This document shows positions 43,259-52,786 of a stretch of 64,000 nt of DNA, piece by piece. Position 1 is the first letter of the stretch. Every line of letters starts with the position of its first letter. The notes under the pieces were generated by a model. It did no database searches and was not told where the DNA came from. It worked only from the letters and a program-made list of their open reading frames with translations. The stretch covers positions 3,286,001 through 3,350,000 of the forward strand of contig NZ_CP026538.1 of the NCBI RefSeq assembly GCF_004135975.1, read 5' to 3'. This DNA comes from Solidesulfovibrio carbinolicus (GTDB taxonomy: Bacteria > Desulfobacterota > Desulfovibrionia > Desulfovibrionales > Desulfovibrionaceae). The position numbers and the translations under genes are program-made.

Positions 43259-44805
43259 GGCGTGCCTCCCGGCGCAGTCGCGGCGTCGGCTCCGCCGCCG
43301 GCCAGGGCCGGGGGCAGGTGCAGGGTGATGGCGCAGCCGCCGCCGGGCTCTCCGGCGGCTTCCACCGCGCCGCCGAAGTCGTCCACCACCTTTTTGACCA
43401 TGGCCAGCCCCAGGCCGTATTCGCAGTGGTCGGCCTTGTAAAAGGGGCTGAACATGTTTTCGAGATTGTCGTGGGTGAGCCCCCGGCCGCTGTCGGCCAC
43501 GCGCACCCGCACCCGGTCGGCGTCGCGGCCGCTGGACACCCGCACCACGCCGCCGTGGATCATGGCGTCCATGGCGTTTCGCAAGAGATTGACCACGCAC
43601 TGCTTTAACAGCGCCGGCTCGAAGGCCACGGCGGCCACGCCCGGAACCAGGGCCAGGGCAAAGCCGATGCCCTTGGCCTCGGCTTCGGGACGCACGGCTT
43701 CCACGGCGGCCAGCACGGCCCGATTGGCGTCGGCGTCGGCGTCGGCCCGGCCGGGCACGGCCTGGCCCACGGGGCGGGCGAACTCCAGGAACTGCTTGAG
43801 CAGGGCTTCCATGCGGGTCAGCTCGGCCACCACGATGCCGGCCCGTTCCCGGGCCGCCTCGGGCAAGGATTCCATGTTGGCCAGACGGCGGGCAAAGCCG
43901 CTGGCCGCGAACATGGGGTTGCGCAGCTCGTGGGCCAGATAGGAAGACAGCCGGCCCATGGTCTCGATGCGCTCGGCCTGGCGGGCGCTGATTTCGCCCA
44001 CGGTGCGGTCGGTGATGTCGCGGCGAAAGACCACCACATGGCCGATTTTGCCCGAGGCGTCGGCGATGGGGTAGGTGTAGGTGCGGTAGTAGCGAAGCCG
44101 GCCGTCGGCCGAAACGGCGGTATGCAGGCGCTCGGCCTTTTTGCCCGTGGCCAGGGCCAGCCGGAACGGACAGGCCGGGTCGTCGGGGTCGCAAAACGGC
44201 GGATCGTCCGGGCCGGAACGCAGCACCGAACAGGGCTGGCCCACGAGCAATTCCTTGGGCTGGCCCAGGCGGTGCAGGATATTGCGGTTAAGGTCCACCA
44301 CCGTGCCGGCGGCGGACAGCAGGGCGATGTCCTCCTGGACCACGTCCACGATGGCTTCCAGCAAAAGCTTTTGGTGGTCCAGGCGCATCCGGCAGTGCGC
44401 GCCCACGGACACGGCGTTGCTCAGGGCGCACAGGAAAAAGGAGGCCGTGTTGTCGATAAGCGACGCGCCCGGCGGCATGGCGTCGAGGAGCTCCCGGCGG
44501 GAAACGCCGCTTCGCAGCTCCACCACGAGATTAATCGCCGGATGGGCGGCGAAAAGCGCCCGGCAGTCGGGATAGACCGGCACGCCGGACAGCAGCGCCC
44601 CGCGCCGCCGGGGATCGTCGGCCGGCAGCCCGACCAGGCCGGCCAACTGCATGGGCGGCAAAAATTCCCGGAATTCCTCGCCGGCCACGATCTCCAAAAT
44701 GGTGTCGAAACCCGGTCCCGCGCCGACCACGCCGACCAGGTACTCCCGTTCGTCGGCGTCCAGGACGCAGTACGTTTCCGCCCGCTCTCCACTCCCCTGC
44801 GTCAT
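43255..44805 (-). CDS. Histidine kinase with Rossmann-like N-terminal and PAS domains (516 aa)
   Basis: The N-terminal ~150 residues start with YLVGVVGAGPGFDTILEIV, which looks like a nucleotide-binding Rossmann beta-alpha-beta unit, and contain PVYPDCRALFAAHPAINLVVEL, a segment like the NAD-binding half of dehydrogenases. A PAS domain follows (~165-280) with CPFRLALATGKKAERLHT, then HisKA with His292 (YLAHELRNPMFAASGF) and HATPase (LLRNAMDAMI, ADSGRGLTHD, FSPFYKADHCEYGLGLAMV). No membrane helix. It could sense NAD(H) or a related nucleotide, which is inference. Coupled to the Hpt gene; starts near the rsmI stop, which may drive it by read-through. Confidence 0.85.
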   Translation of the reverse strand: MTQGSGERAETYCVLDADEREYLVGVVGAGPGFDTILEIVAGEEFREFLPPMQLAGLVGLPADDPRRRGALLSGVPVYPDCRALFAAHPAINLVVELRSGVSRRELLDAMPPGASLIDNTASFFLCALSNAVSVGAHCRMRLDHQKLLLEAIVDVVQEDIALLSAAGTVVDLNRNILHRLGQPKELLVGQPCSVLRSGPDDPPFCDPDDPACPFRLALATGKKAERLHTAVSADGRLRYYRTYTYPIADASGKIGHVVVFRRDITDRTVGEISARQAERIETMGRLSSYLAHELRNPMFAASGFARRLANMESLPEAARERAGIVVAELTRMEALLKQFLEFARPVGQAVPGRADADADANRAVLAAVEAVRPEAEAKGIGFALALVPGVAAVAFEPALLKQCVVNLLRNAMDAMIHGGVVRVSSGRDADRVRVRVADSGRGLTHDNLENMFSPFYKADHCEYGLGLAMVKKVVDDFGGAVEAAGEPGGGCAITLHLPPALAGGGADAATAPGGTP

Positions 44806-44823
44806 GCGGCCCCGTCCTCCCGA

Positions 44824-45669
44824 TCAACCGGTTTCCTGGCCCATGAGCATGGCATAAACCTCTTTCTGGGTCCATCCCGAAAGCCGGGCCGCCGCACGCC
44901 GGGCCACCTCCTTGGGCTTGCCCCCCACGGCCGCTTCCTGGGCGGCGACCAGCTGCGCCTGCTCCTCGTCCGAGCGCCCGGCCTTGGCCGGCCCCACCAC
45001 CACCGTCACCTCGCCGAGCAGCTCCAGCTCCCGGCCGGCAAAGTCCGAGAGCTTGCCGGAAAGGAATTCTTCATAGGTTTTGGTCAGTTCCCGGCAGATG
45101 ACGCAGTCGCGGTCGCCCAGGGCCTCCAGGGCGGCGGCCAGGGTCTCGGCCAGCCGGGTCTTGCGCTCGAAAAAAACCAGCGTCGCCCCGGTGGCCCCGA
45201 ACCGGGCCAGGGTGGCCCGGGCCTGGGAGGTCGCGCGCGGCAAAAAACCCAGAAAAGAAAATGGATAGGGCGCGATGCCGGCGGCCGACAAGGCGGCCGG
45301 CACGGCCGAGGGGCCGGGCACGGGGGAGACGGCGAAACCGGCCTCCCGGGCGGCCCGCACCAGCCGGTAGCCGGGATCGGCCAAAAGCGGCGTGCCGGCG
45401 TCGGAGACCAGGGCCACGTCCTGGCCCTCGGCCAAGATGGCCAGCACCTGGGGCAGTCGGGCCTCCTCGTTGTGCTCGTGAAAGCTCATGAGCCGCTTGG
45501 CCGTAACATTCAGGGTCTTGAGCAGCATCCCGGTGCGCCGGGTGTCCTCGCACAAGACCACCCCGGCCTCGGCCAGGGTGGCCGCCGCCCGGGGCGAACA
45601 GTCGCCCGGATTGCCCAGCGGCGTCGCCACGATGAAAAGCCTTGCCTGCCTGTGGGCGTCGTTGTCCAT
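44824..45669 (-). CDS. rsmI: 16S rRNA 2'-O-ribose C1402 methyltransferase (281 aa)
   Basis: A tetrapyrrole-methylase-fold protein with the RsmI signature: LFIVATPLGNPGD, VLCEDTRRTGMLL, FHEHNEE, ALVSDAGTPLLADPGYRLV, VPGPSAVPAAL and FLGFLPR. It methylates the ribose of C1402 in the ribosomal decoding centre with S-adenosylmethionine. Length is normal. Divergent from the CoADR-rhodanese gene and followed by the kinase-Hpt pair on the same strand, 18 bases apart. Confidence 0.95.
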   Translation of the reverse strand: MDNDAHRQARLFIVATPLGNPGDCSPRAAATLAEAGVVLCEDTRRTGMLLKTLNVTAKRLMSFHEHNEEARLPQVLAILAEGQDVALVSDAGTPLLADPGYRLVRAAREAGFAVSPVPGPSAVPAALSAAGIAPYPFSFLGFLPRATSQARATLARFGATGATLVFFERKTRLAETLAAALEALGDRDCVICRELTKTYEEFLSGKLSDFAGRELELLGEVTVVVGPAKAGRSDEEQAQLVAAQEAAVGGKPKEVARRAAARLSGWTQKEVYAMLMGQETG

Positions 45670-45726
45670 GCCTGCCCTCCCCGGCCATGGGTAGCCTCCC
45701 GGGCCGCTTCCGGCAAGGCCCGGCCA

Positions 45727-45754
45727 TTGACATGGCCCGACTTTGGACTACTTT
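45727..45754 (+). promoter_or_regulatory. Sigma-70 promoter candidate for the CoADR-rhodanese gene
   Basis: TTGACA (perfect -35), 16 bases, TACTTT. It lies about 150 bases before the ATG at 45900, leaving a leader that contains the 12-mer at 45821. Confidence 0.5.
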
Positions 45755-45820
45755 ATCGGCGTCTCACGCATGCCCCGGTTCTTGACGCGCTCCTGCAAAA
45801 GCCGCGTTTCAGACCGATGG

Positions 45821-45832
45821 CGTATGAATTAA
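45821..45832 (+). promoter_or_regulatory. 12-mer CGTATGAATTAA, second copy
   Basis: Exact copy of the site at 19297-19308, 67 bases before the ATG of the CoADR-rhodanese gene. Confidence 0.35.
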
Positions 45833-45899
45833 GCGCTTCCGGCCCGGGGCAAGGGCCGCGTCGATACTGTACAGCAACACTAAAACGCAAGGACGCATC

Positions 45900-47603
45900 A
45901 TGCCGCAACAGGTCGTCATCATCGGGGGCGTCGCCCTTGGACCCAAGGCAGCCTGCCGCTTCAAGAGGCTTCAGCCCGAAAGCAACGTCATCATGCTCGA
46001 CCGCAGTCCCCGCATCTCCTACGGCGGCTGCGGCATCCCCTACTACGTTTCCGGCGAGGTCAGCGACATCACCGGCCTGCAATCCACGGCCTTCCACATG
46101 GTGCGTGACCCGGAATTCTTCCGCGACATCAAGGACGTGGACGCCCGGTCCGAGACCGAGGTGGTGGCCATCGACCGCGCCGCCAAGACCGTGACCGCCC
46201 GCCATCTGCCCACCGGCCGCGAGGATGTCATCCCCTACGACAAGCTGGTCATGGCCACGGGCAGCAGCCCGCGCAAGCTGCCCATCGCCGGCGTCGATCT
46301 GCCGGGCGTGCACACCGTGGACAGCCTGGAAGCGGCCGAAGCCATCAAGAAATCCGTGTCCGCCGGGGGTGTGGGATCCGTCGCCGTCATCGGCTCGGGC
46401 TTCATTGGCCTGGAGATGGCCGTGGCCTTTGCCGACATGTGGGGCCTGGACGTCACGGTCATCGAACTGTTCGACCAGATCCTGCCCGGGGTCACCGGAC
46501 CGACGCTGTCCACCATGGCCCGCAAGCACATGGAGGAAAAAGGCGTCGTCTTCCGTTTGGCCGAGCAGGTGAAAGCCATCGAGGGCGACGGCAAGGTGGA
46601 ACGGGTCGTCACGGACAAGGGCGAGGTCGAGGCCGATCTGGTGATCCTGTCCGTGGGCGTCGTGCCCAATTCCGGCCTGGCCAAGGCAGCCGGACTGGAC
46701 GTCTCGCCGCGCGGCGGCGTCATCGTGGACGAATTCATGCGCACTTCCGACCCGGACATCTATGCCGGCGGCGACTGCGTGGAAGTGAAAAACCTGGTCA
46801 CCGGCCAGCCCATGTACCTGCCGCTCGGGTCCATGGCCAACCGGCAAGGCCGGGTCATCGGCGACAACCTGGCCGGCGGCGCGTCTCGTTTCGAGGGCGT
46901 GGTCGGCTCCTGGTGCGTCAAGCTCTTCGACCTGGCCGCGGCCGGCACGGGCCTGACCCAGGCCCAGGCCGAGCGGGCCGGCTTTAACGCCGTCACCACC
47001 CACATCACGGCCGTTGACCGGGCGCACTTTTATCCCGAACACGCCCTCGTTTCCCTGGAGCTGGTGGCCGAACGCGGCACGAAGCGCGTGTTGGGCCTTC
47101 AGGGAGTTGGGACCATGGGCGACGCCCTGGTCGGCAAAATCAACACCGTAGCCGCCATGTTGCCCCACAAGCCGACCGTGGCCGACGTGTCCAACGTGGA
47201 AGTGGCCTACTCGCCGCCCTTTGCCTCGGCCATGGATATTTTGAACACCGTGGCCAACGCGGCCGACAACATTCTGTCCGGCCAGAACAAGGGCATTTCC
47301 GTCACGGAATTCGCCGCCCTCTGGGACAACGCCGCAAGCGGCGTCCACATCATCGACTGCCGGGAAAATCCCCAGGGCGGCCCGCTGGTGGAGAAGCATC
47401 CCGGCCGCTGGCACAACATCCCGCAAGGCCAGCTGCGCGGACGCCTGAACGAGGTGCCCAAGGACAAGCCCGTGGTGCTTATGTGCAACACCGGCGCGCG
47501 CTCCTACGAGGCCCTGGTGACCCTGGCCGACGCCGGCTTCCAGAACGTGGTCAGCGTCGAAGGCGGCATGGCCGCGGTCAAGGCCGCTGGCGTGGACGTC
47601 TAG
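45900..47603 (+). CDS. CoA-disulfide reductase / rhodanese fusion (567 aa)
   Basis: Residues 1-450 form a pyridine-nucleotide disulfide oxidoreductase of the CoADR/Nox class: FAD motif VVIIGGVALGPKAA, the redox-active Cys44 in ISYGGCGIPYY, second Rossmann motif VAVIGSGFIGLEMAVAF and DIYAGGDCVEVKN. Residues ~470-567 are a rhodanese domain with Cys529 in VVLMCNTGARSYEA. Fusions of this type (CoADR-Rhd) reduce CoA persulfide or polysulfide with NAD(P)H in other bacteria, which fits a sulfur-rich lifestyle. Single gene with its own promoter candidate and a strong terminator. Confidence 0.88.
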   Translation: MPQQVVIIGGVALGPKAACRFKRLQPESNVIMLDRSPRISYGGCGIPYYVSGEVSDITGLQSTAFHMVRDPEFFRDIKDVDARSETEVVAIDRAAKTVTARHLPTGREDVIPYDKLVMATGSSPRKLPIAGVDLPGVHTVDSLEAAEAIKKSVSAGGVGSVAVIGSGFIGLEMAVAFADMWGLDVTVIELFDQILPGVTGPTLSTMARKHMEEKGVVFRLAEQVKAIEGDGKVERVVTDKGEVEADLVILSVGVVPNSGLAKAAGLDVSPRGGVIVDEFMRTSDPDIYAGGDCVEVKNLVTGQPMYLPLGSMANRQGRVIGDNLAGGASRFEGVVGSWCVKLFDLAAAGTGLTQAQAERAGFNAVTTHITAVDRAHFYPEHALVSLELVAERGTKRVLGLQGVGTMGDALVGKINTVAAMLPHKPTVADVSNVEVAYSPPFASAMDILNTVANAADNILSGQNKGISVTEFAALWDNAASGVHIIDCRENPQGGPLVEKHPGRWHNIPQGQLRGRLNEVPKDKPVVLMCNTGARSYEALVTLADAGFQNVVSVEGGMAAVKAAGVDV

Positions 47604-47632
47604 CCCGCCTTCCCCTCTTCCCGAACCACCAA

Positions 47633-47668
47633 GCGGGGACCGGTCACAAGCCGGTCCCCGCTTTTTTT
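47633..47668 (+). terminator. Rho-independent terminator
   Basis: GCGGGGACCGG and CCGGTCCCCGC pair perfectly around a seven-base loop, followed by seven T. It ends the CoADR-rhodanese transcript. Confidence 0.92.
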
Positions 47669-47838
47669 CGGCCCTCTCCATCTTTCCCGGAGCCGGGATC
47701 ATGAATAAATACTCTATAATATCTGAACATTATTAAAAAACGACCGACTCGTCCCGGCCAAGAAGCCACGCGAGACACATCCCCGTCGAGCGCCGAGGGT
47801 TGCCCCGGCGGGAATTTCGTTGTAAACCGCGTTCGTGC

Positions 47839-47871
47839 TACTATTTAAAATTTTATACATCATTAATAGTA
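47839..47871. promoter_or_regulatory. AT-rich inverted repeat in the hydAB upstream region
   Basis: TACTATT and AATAGTA, 19 bases apart, lie in an AT-rich island (about 47700-47890) inside a GC-rich genome. The island also has TATAAT at 47715. A GC-rich leader of nearly 290 bases, with a 14-base palindrome at 47983-47996, separates it from hydA; no gene was found in the 572-base gap. Confidence 0.45.
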
Positions 47872-48175
47872 TAAAAAAAATATACAGACACGACTTTCCC
47901 TGCCGGAAATGACGGCCTAGGACCGTCCCGAGGCCGTGGCAGCGGCTACGGGATACGGCGACCCCACCGGTCGCCGCCGCCACGCGAGCGCTCGCGCGGC
48001 GTAGGCGGTCCTGGCCGTCCCGGCAGGCAACGCGCTGTTCGGGGCCACGCGGGAACAGTCCCCGGCCGGCGCAAACCGGCTTGGCCGACGCGGCCATGCG
48101 CCACGCGGCGACGACCTGCCCCGTCGCCCGGGCCATGGCCCGTCCGGCCAAGCCTCATCCAGCGGAGGGAGCCTC

Positions 48176-49441
48176 ATGAGCCGCGTTGAAATGGAGAAAA
48201 TCTTCTACGAAATGCAGTCTCCGGACCCCAAGGCCGATCCGGACAAGCTCTTCTTCATCAAGATCGACGAGTCCAAATGCATCGGCTGCGACAGTTGCAT
48301 GGGCTACTGCCCCACCGGCGCCATCTACGGCGAGACCGGCGAACCCCACAATATCCCCCATGTCGAAGCCTGCATCAACTGCGGCCAGTGCCTCACCCAC
48401 TGCCCGGTCTCGGCCATCTACGAAGAACAGTCCTGGGTTCCGGTCATCGAACAAAAGCTCAAGGATAAAAACGTCAAGGTCATCGCCATGCCGGCCCCGG
48501 CCGTGCGCTACGGCCTGGGCGACTGCTTCGGCATGCCCGTGGGCGCGGTGACCACGGACAAGATGCTCGGAGCCTTGCAAAAGCTCGGCTTCGACCACAC
48601 CTGGGACAACGAGTGGACCGCCGACGTCACCATCTGGGAAGAAGGCTCGGAGTTCGTCGGCCGGCTCACCAAAAAGATCGACAAGCCCCTGCCCCAGTTC
48701 ACCTCCTGCTGTCCCGGCTGGCACAAGTACGTCGAGACGTTTTATCCCGAGCTCTTCCCCCACATGTCCACCTGCAAGTCCCCCATCGGGATGCTCGGCT
48801 CCCTGGCCAAGACCTACGGCGCGGACACCATGAAATACAAGCGCGCCGACGTCTTCACCGTCTCCATCATGCCCTGCACGGCCAAGAAATACGAAGGCAT
48901 GCGCCCGGCCAACTGGTCCAGCGGCTACCAGGACATCGACGCCACCATCGACACCCGCGAACTGGCCTACCTGTTCAAGAAAGCCGGCATCGACCTCAAC
49001 ACCGTGGCCCCGGGCCAGCGCGACGCGCTCATGGGCGAGTCCACCGGCGGCGCCACCATCTTCGGCGTCACCGGCGGCGTCATGGAGGCGGCCCTGCGCT
49101 ACGCCTACCAGGCCGTCACCGGCAAGGCCCCAGAGAGCTGGGACTTCAAGGCCGTGCGTGGCCTTAAGGGCCTCAAGGAAGCCACGGTCAACGTGGGCGG
49201 CACGGACGTGAAGGTGGCCGTGGTCCATGGGGCCAAACGGTTCGCCGAGGTCTGCGAAGTGGTCAAGGCCGGCAAGTCGCCCTGGCATTTCATCGAGTTC
49301 ATGGCCTGCCCGGGCGGTTGCGTCATGGGCGGCGGCCAGCCCATCATGCCTACCGTGCTGCAGTCCATGGATCGCCGCACCACCAAGTTCTACGCCTCGC
49401 TCAAAAAACGTCTGGCCCTGTACAACGAACAAAAAGCCTAA
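48176..49441 (+). CDS. hydA: Periplasmic [FeFe] hydrogenase large subunit (421 aa)
   Basis: Two ferredoxin-type [4Fe-4S] motifs ([16 protein letters not shown] and [16 protein letters not shown]) precede the catalytic domain. The three H-cluster signatures are intact: TSCCPGW (Cys178), MPCTAKKYE (Cys234) and [14 protein letters not shown] (Cys378, Cys382), and the length equals that of the D. vulgaris enzyme. It takes up or evolves hydrogen in the periplasm, exchanging electrons with cytochromes c such as TpI-c3 and, via these, Hmc. It has no export signal of its own; it is carried out with the Tat-signal small subunit encoded next. GGAGGGAG precedes the ATG. HydEFG maturases are not in the window. 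Confidence 0.97.
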   Translation: MSRVEMEKIFYEMQSPDPKADPDKLFFIKIDESKCIGCDSCMGYCPTGAIYGETGEPHNIPHVEACINCGQCLTHCPVSAIYEEQSWVPVIEQKLKDKNVKVIAMPAPAVRYGLGDCFGMPVGAVTTDKMLGALQKLGFDHTWDNEWTADVTIWEEGSEFVGRLTKKIDKPLPQFTSCCPGWHKYVETFYPELFPHMSTCKSPIGMLGSLAKTYGADTMKYKRADVFTVSIMPCTAKKYEGMRPANWSSGYQDIDATIDTRELAYLFKKAGIDLNTVAPGQRDALMGESTGGATIFGVTGGVMEAALRYAYQAVTGKAPESWDFKAVRGLKGLKEATVNVGGTDVKVAVVHGAKRFAEVCEVVKAGKSPWHFIEFMACPGGCVMGGGQPIMPTVLQSMDRRTTKFYASLKKRLALYNEQKA

Positions 49442-49451
49442 GGAGCAAGCC

Positions 49452-49826
49452 ATGACTTTCATCGCTTCGACCCGTCGCGGCTTCCTCAAAGCCGCTTGCG
49501 TGCTTACCGGCGGCGCCCTCATAGGGCTTCGCATGACCGGCAAGGCCGTGGCCGCCGCCCGGCAGCTCAAGGACTACATGACCGACCGCATCGACGGCGT
49601 GTACGGGGCCGACGCCAAGTTCCCCGAGCGGGCCTCCCAGCAAAACGGTCAGGTCCAGACCTTGTACAAGAACTTCCTGGACCATCCCATGAGCCACAAG
49701 GCCGAGCAGCTTCTGCACACCCATTGGGAAGACCGCTCCAAGAACATCAAAAAACTCCAGACCGCCGGCAACTACCCCAACCCCCGGGCCAAGGAATTCG
49801 CCGGAACCACCTACCCCTACGAATAG
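49452..49826 (+). CDS. hydB: Periplasmic [FeFe] hydrogenase small subunit, Tat signal (124 aa)
   Basis: Begins with a twin-arginine signal ([20 protein letters not shown]) that exports the folded heterodimer; the mature part ([16 protein letters not shown] ... [20 protein letters not shown]) matches the D. vulgaris small subunit that wraps around HydA and carries no metal. AGGAG lies just before the ATG, 10 bases after hydA. The 225 bases after it hold only GC-rich sequence with short shadows. Confidence 0.95.
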   Translation: MTFIASTRRGFLKAACVLTGGALIGLRMTGKAVAAARQLKDYMTDRIDGVYGADAKFPERASQQNGQVQTLYKNFLDHPMSHKAEQLLHTHWEDRSKNIKKLQTAGNYPNPRAKEFAGTTYPYE

Positions 49827-50051
49827 CCCCGCCCCGGCGGCGTCGGCGAACCTGCGGCAAGGGCCTGTGCCTGCCCCAAGGGTTCGTCGGCTCCGCGCAT
49901 GACGCAAATTTCATGGACAATTGCCGCCCCTTGGGTTGCAACCGGCCCCGCCAGTGACTAGAGGGGTACGGTTCGCCCCGGCGCGCCGGCTCAAATGCCT
50001 CGCCCGGGGACCGGGCCGCCCCGCGCGGCCAACCGCAACCAGGAGCCTTCC

Positions 50052-51785
50052 ATGTCCGCAACCAAACGGCGCTTTCTGGCCGATCTCTGGACGCTGACCA
50101 AGCCCTATTGGAAAAGCGAGGAGCGCCTGAAATCCGGCCTGCTCCTTGCCGTCATCGTCGGCATGAGCCTGGGCATCGTCTATCTCAACGTGCTGTTCAA
50201 CGAATGGAACAACCTCTTTTACAATTCGCTCCAGGAAAAAAATCTCGACGAGTTCTTCCGCCTCTTCGGCCGCTTCGCCATCCTGGCCACCCTGTTCATC
50301 ATCGTGGCCGTGTATCGGATCTATCTGCGCCAGATGCTGCAAATCCGCTGGCGGCGCTGGCTCACCGAACGCTACGCCGCCATGTGGCTGACCCACCGCA
50401 ACTACTACCGCCTGCGCTTCTCCCCAAACGGAGCCGACAACCCCGACCAGCGCATCAGCGAGGACATCGGCGGCTTCGTCGAACAAACGCTCTCCCTGAC
50501 CCTGGGCTTTATCGAATCCGTGGTTTCCCTGGCCTCGTTTTCCGTCATCCTGTGGAACCTCTCGGGCGAGATCCACATCCTGGACATCCAACTGCCCGGC
50601 TCCATGCTCTGGGCCGCCGTGCTCTACGCCGGATTTGGCTCGTTTCTCACCCACTACATCGGCCGGCCGCTCATTCGCCTCAACTTCCTCCAGCAGCGCT
50701 ACGAGGCCGACTACCGCTACAATCTCGTGCGTGTGCGCGAAAACGCCGAACCCATCGCCCTTTACGGCGGCGAAACCCAGGAAGCCGGCAATCTCTCCGG
50801 CCGCTTCAGCCACGTGGTCGCCAACTGGTGGGCCATCATGCGCCAGCAAAAGCGCCTGACCTGGTTTTCCGCCGGCTACTCCCAGGCCGCCGTCCTGTTC
50901 CCCTTCCTGGTGGCCGCGCCGCGCTATTTCTCCGGGGCCATCCAGCTCGGCGGCCTCATGCAGACCGCCTCGGCCTTCAACCACGTCCAATCGTCCCTGT
51001 CCTGGTTCATCGAAGCCTACACCCAGCTGGCCCAGTGGCGCGCCACCGTGGATCGACTCACCGGCTTCGCCCACGCCCTGGCCGAACTCGAAGCGGCCAA
51101 GGACGCCGGTTTTACCCGCACCCCCGCCCCGGCCGGCCAAGCCCTGGCCCTGACGGACGCCAGCCTGTCGCTGCCCGACGGCCGCAGGCTGCTCACCGAC
51201 GCCGCCCTGGCCGTGGCCCCGGGCGAACGCGTCATGATCGCCGGCCCGGCCGGCTGCGGCAAATCCACGCTCTTTCGGGCCATCGGCGGCCTGTGGCCCT
51301 ACGCCGCCGGAACCCTGGCCCTGCCGGCCGAGGGCCGCAGCCTATTTTTGCCCCAAAAACCCTACCTGCCCATCGCCTCCCTGGCCGCCACGGTGGCCTA
51401 CCCCGACGCCCCGGATATCTACGGCGAGGCGCGCATCGCCGCCGTGCTCACCGACTGCGGCCTGGGCCATCTGATTGCGCTGCTGGGCGAGGAACGCCAC
51501 TGGAGCCAGGAGCTGTCCTCGGGCGAACAGCAACGCCTGGGCTTTGCCCGGGCCATCCTGCTGGCCCCGGACCGGCTTTTCTGCGACGAAGCCTCATCGG
51601 CCTTGGACGAAGCCTCCCAGAAGGAACTCTACGGCCTGCTGGTGGAGCGTCTGCCCAAGACCACCATCGTGAGCATCGCCCACCGGCCGTCCCTTGCCGC
51701 CTTCCACCACCGCGTCGTGCGTTTCGTGCCCACCGATCCGGCCGCCGCCGAATCTGTCTACCGCCTGGAAGCCGCCACCGCATGA
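50052..51785 (+). CDS. ABC transporter of the YddA/ABCD-like type (577 aa)
   Basis: An ABC_membrane_2-type membrane domain (residues ~20-330; TKPYWKSEERLKSGLL, YLNVLFNEWNNLFYNSLQ, QRISEDIGGFVEQTLS, RENAEPIALYGGE) is fused to an ATPase with Walker A AGPAGCGKSTLF, signature LSSGEQQRLGFAR and Walker B RLFCDEASSALDEAS. Related proteins include YddA, SbmA/BacA-associated transporters and peroxisomal ABCD proteins; substrates vary (peptides, cobalamin, fatty acids). It is coupled by ATGA overlap to a metal-permease-like gene, so a metal or metal complex is possible but unproven. AGGAG precedes the ATG at 50052; the longer frame from 49995 lacks support. Confidence 0.85.
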   Translation: MSATKRRFLADLWTLTKPYWKSEERLKSGLLLAVIVGMSLGIVYLNVLFNEWNNLFYNSLQEKNLDEFFRLFGRFAILATLFIIVAVYRIYLRQMLQIRWRRWLTERYAAMWLTHRNYYRLRFSPNGADNPDQRISEDIGGFVEQTLSLTLGFIESVVSLASFSVILWNLSGEIHILDIQLPGSMLWAAVLYAGFGSFLTHYIGRPLIRLNFLQQRYEADYRYNLVRVRENAEPIALYGGETQEAGNLSGRFSHVVANWWAIMRQQKRLTWFSAGYSQAAVLFPFLVAAPRYFSGAIQLGGLMQTASAFNHVQSSLSWFIEAYTQLAQWRATVDRLTGFAHALAELEAAKDAGFTRTPAPAGQALALTDASLSLPDGRRLLTDAALAVAPGERVMIAGPAGCGKSTLFRAIGGLWPYAAGTLALPAEGRSLFLPQKPYLPIASLAATVAYPDAPDIYGEARIAAVLTDCGLGHLIALLGEERHWSQELSSGEQQRLGFARAILLAPDRLFCDEASSALDEASQKELYGLLVERLPKTTIVSIAHRPSLAAFHHRVVRFVPTDPAAAESVYRLEAATA

Positions 51786-52786
51786 ACGCCCTGCACAATC
51801 TCGATCTGTTTGCCCAGGCCACGCTCTCCATCGTGCTGGAGGCCGTGCCGTTTCTGCTGCTGGGGTCCGTGGCCTCGGGGCTGGTTGAAGCCTACGTGCC
51901 CCGCGACCGCTTGACGCGGCTTTTGCCCAAGGGCCGGCTGGCCTCCACCCTGGTGGGCCTTGGCATCGGCGCGCTGACCCCGTGCTGCGAATGCGGCGTG
52001 GTCTTTCTGGCCCGCCGGCTCATCGGCAAAGGCGTGCCGCCCGGCGCGGCGGTCGCCTTCATGCTGGCCGCGCCGGTCATCAATCCCGTGTCGCTTTTAG
52101 CCACCCTGGTGGCCTTCCGGGGCGATCCGACCATGGCCATCTGGCGCTGCGTCCTGGTCATCGTCGCCGGCCTTGTCGTCGGCTACTGGGCCGGCGGCCG
52201 CGACGCTCTGTCGCTCCTGCGCGATCCCGCCGCCGCCGCCCCGGCCTGCGGCTGCGGCCATGACCACGGCCCCGAAGGCCACGCCCACCACCACGGGCCG
52301 GCAACCCTTCCGGGCACGCCCTTCGGGTCCCTCGCCGACGCCCTGCCCCTGGCCGCCGTCATCCCCAACCGCCGCGACAAGGTCGCCTCAGCCATGCGCC
52401 ACGCCATGGCCGACTTCCTGGACATGGCCAAGGTGCTGATCCTGGGCTCCATGGTGGCGGCGGCGTTTAAGGCCTATGTCCCTGTTTCCGTGGTCATGGC
52501 CCTGGAAAACGACCTCGTCCTGGCCATCCCGGGCATGATGGCCCTGGCCGTGGTGCTCTCGCTGTGCTCCCAGGCCGACGCCTTCGTGGCCGCCTCGTTT
52601 TCCACCTTCCCGGCCGCGGCCAAGCTCGCCTTCCTGGCCCTGGGTCCCATGCTCGACCTCAAGCTCCTGCTCATGTGGCGGCAGGTGTTCACCCCGCGCC
52701 TGACCCGGGTGCTCGCCATTGTTCCAGCCGCCATCGTCTTTGTCGCCTGCGTCATCTACGGCATCATCACCGGAGGCGCGTCATGA
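51782..52786 (+). CDS. SO_0444-type (DUF318/COG0701) metal-efflux permease (334 aa)
   Basis: About eight transmembrane helices in two halves, separated by a cytoplasmic His-rich loop (CGCGHDHGPEGHAHHHG) that should bind Cu, Zn or similar ions. The first half has LGIGALTPCCECGVVF, the CCxCG-type motif of this permease family, and the repeat element CSQADAFVAASFS is in the second half. Members act in metal or metalloid export (Cu/Zn efflux, organoarsenical ArsP). Overlaps both neighbours by ATGA, so all three genes form one tightly coupled operon. Confidence 0.82.
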   Translation: MNALHNLDLFAQATLSIVLEAVPFLLLGSVASGLVEAYVPRDRLTRLLPKGRLASTLVGLGIGALTPCCECGVVFLARRLIGKGVPPGAAVAFMLAAPVINPVSLLATLVAFRGDPTMAIWRCVLVIVAGLVVGYWAGGRDALSLLRDPAAAAPACGCGHDHGPEGHAHHHGPATLPGTPFGSLADALPLAAVIPNRRDKVASAMRHAMADFLDMAKVLILGSMVAAAFKAYVPVSVVMALENDLVLAIPGMMALAVVLSLCSQADAFVAASFSTFPAAAKLAFLALGPMLDLKLLLMWRQVFTPRLTRVLAIVPAAIVFVACVIYGIITGGAS

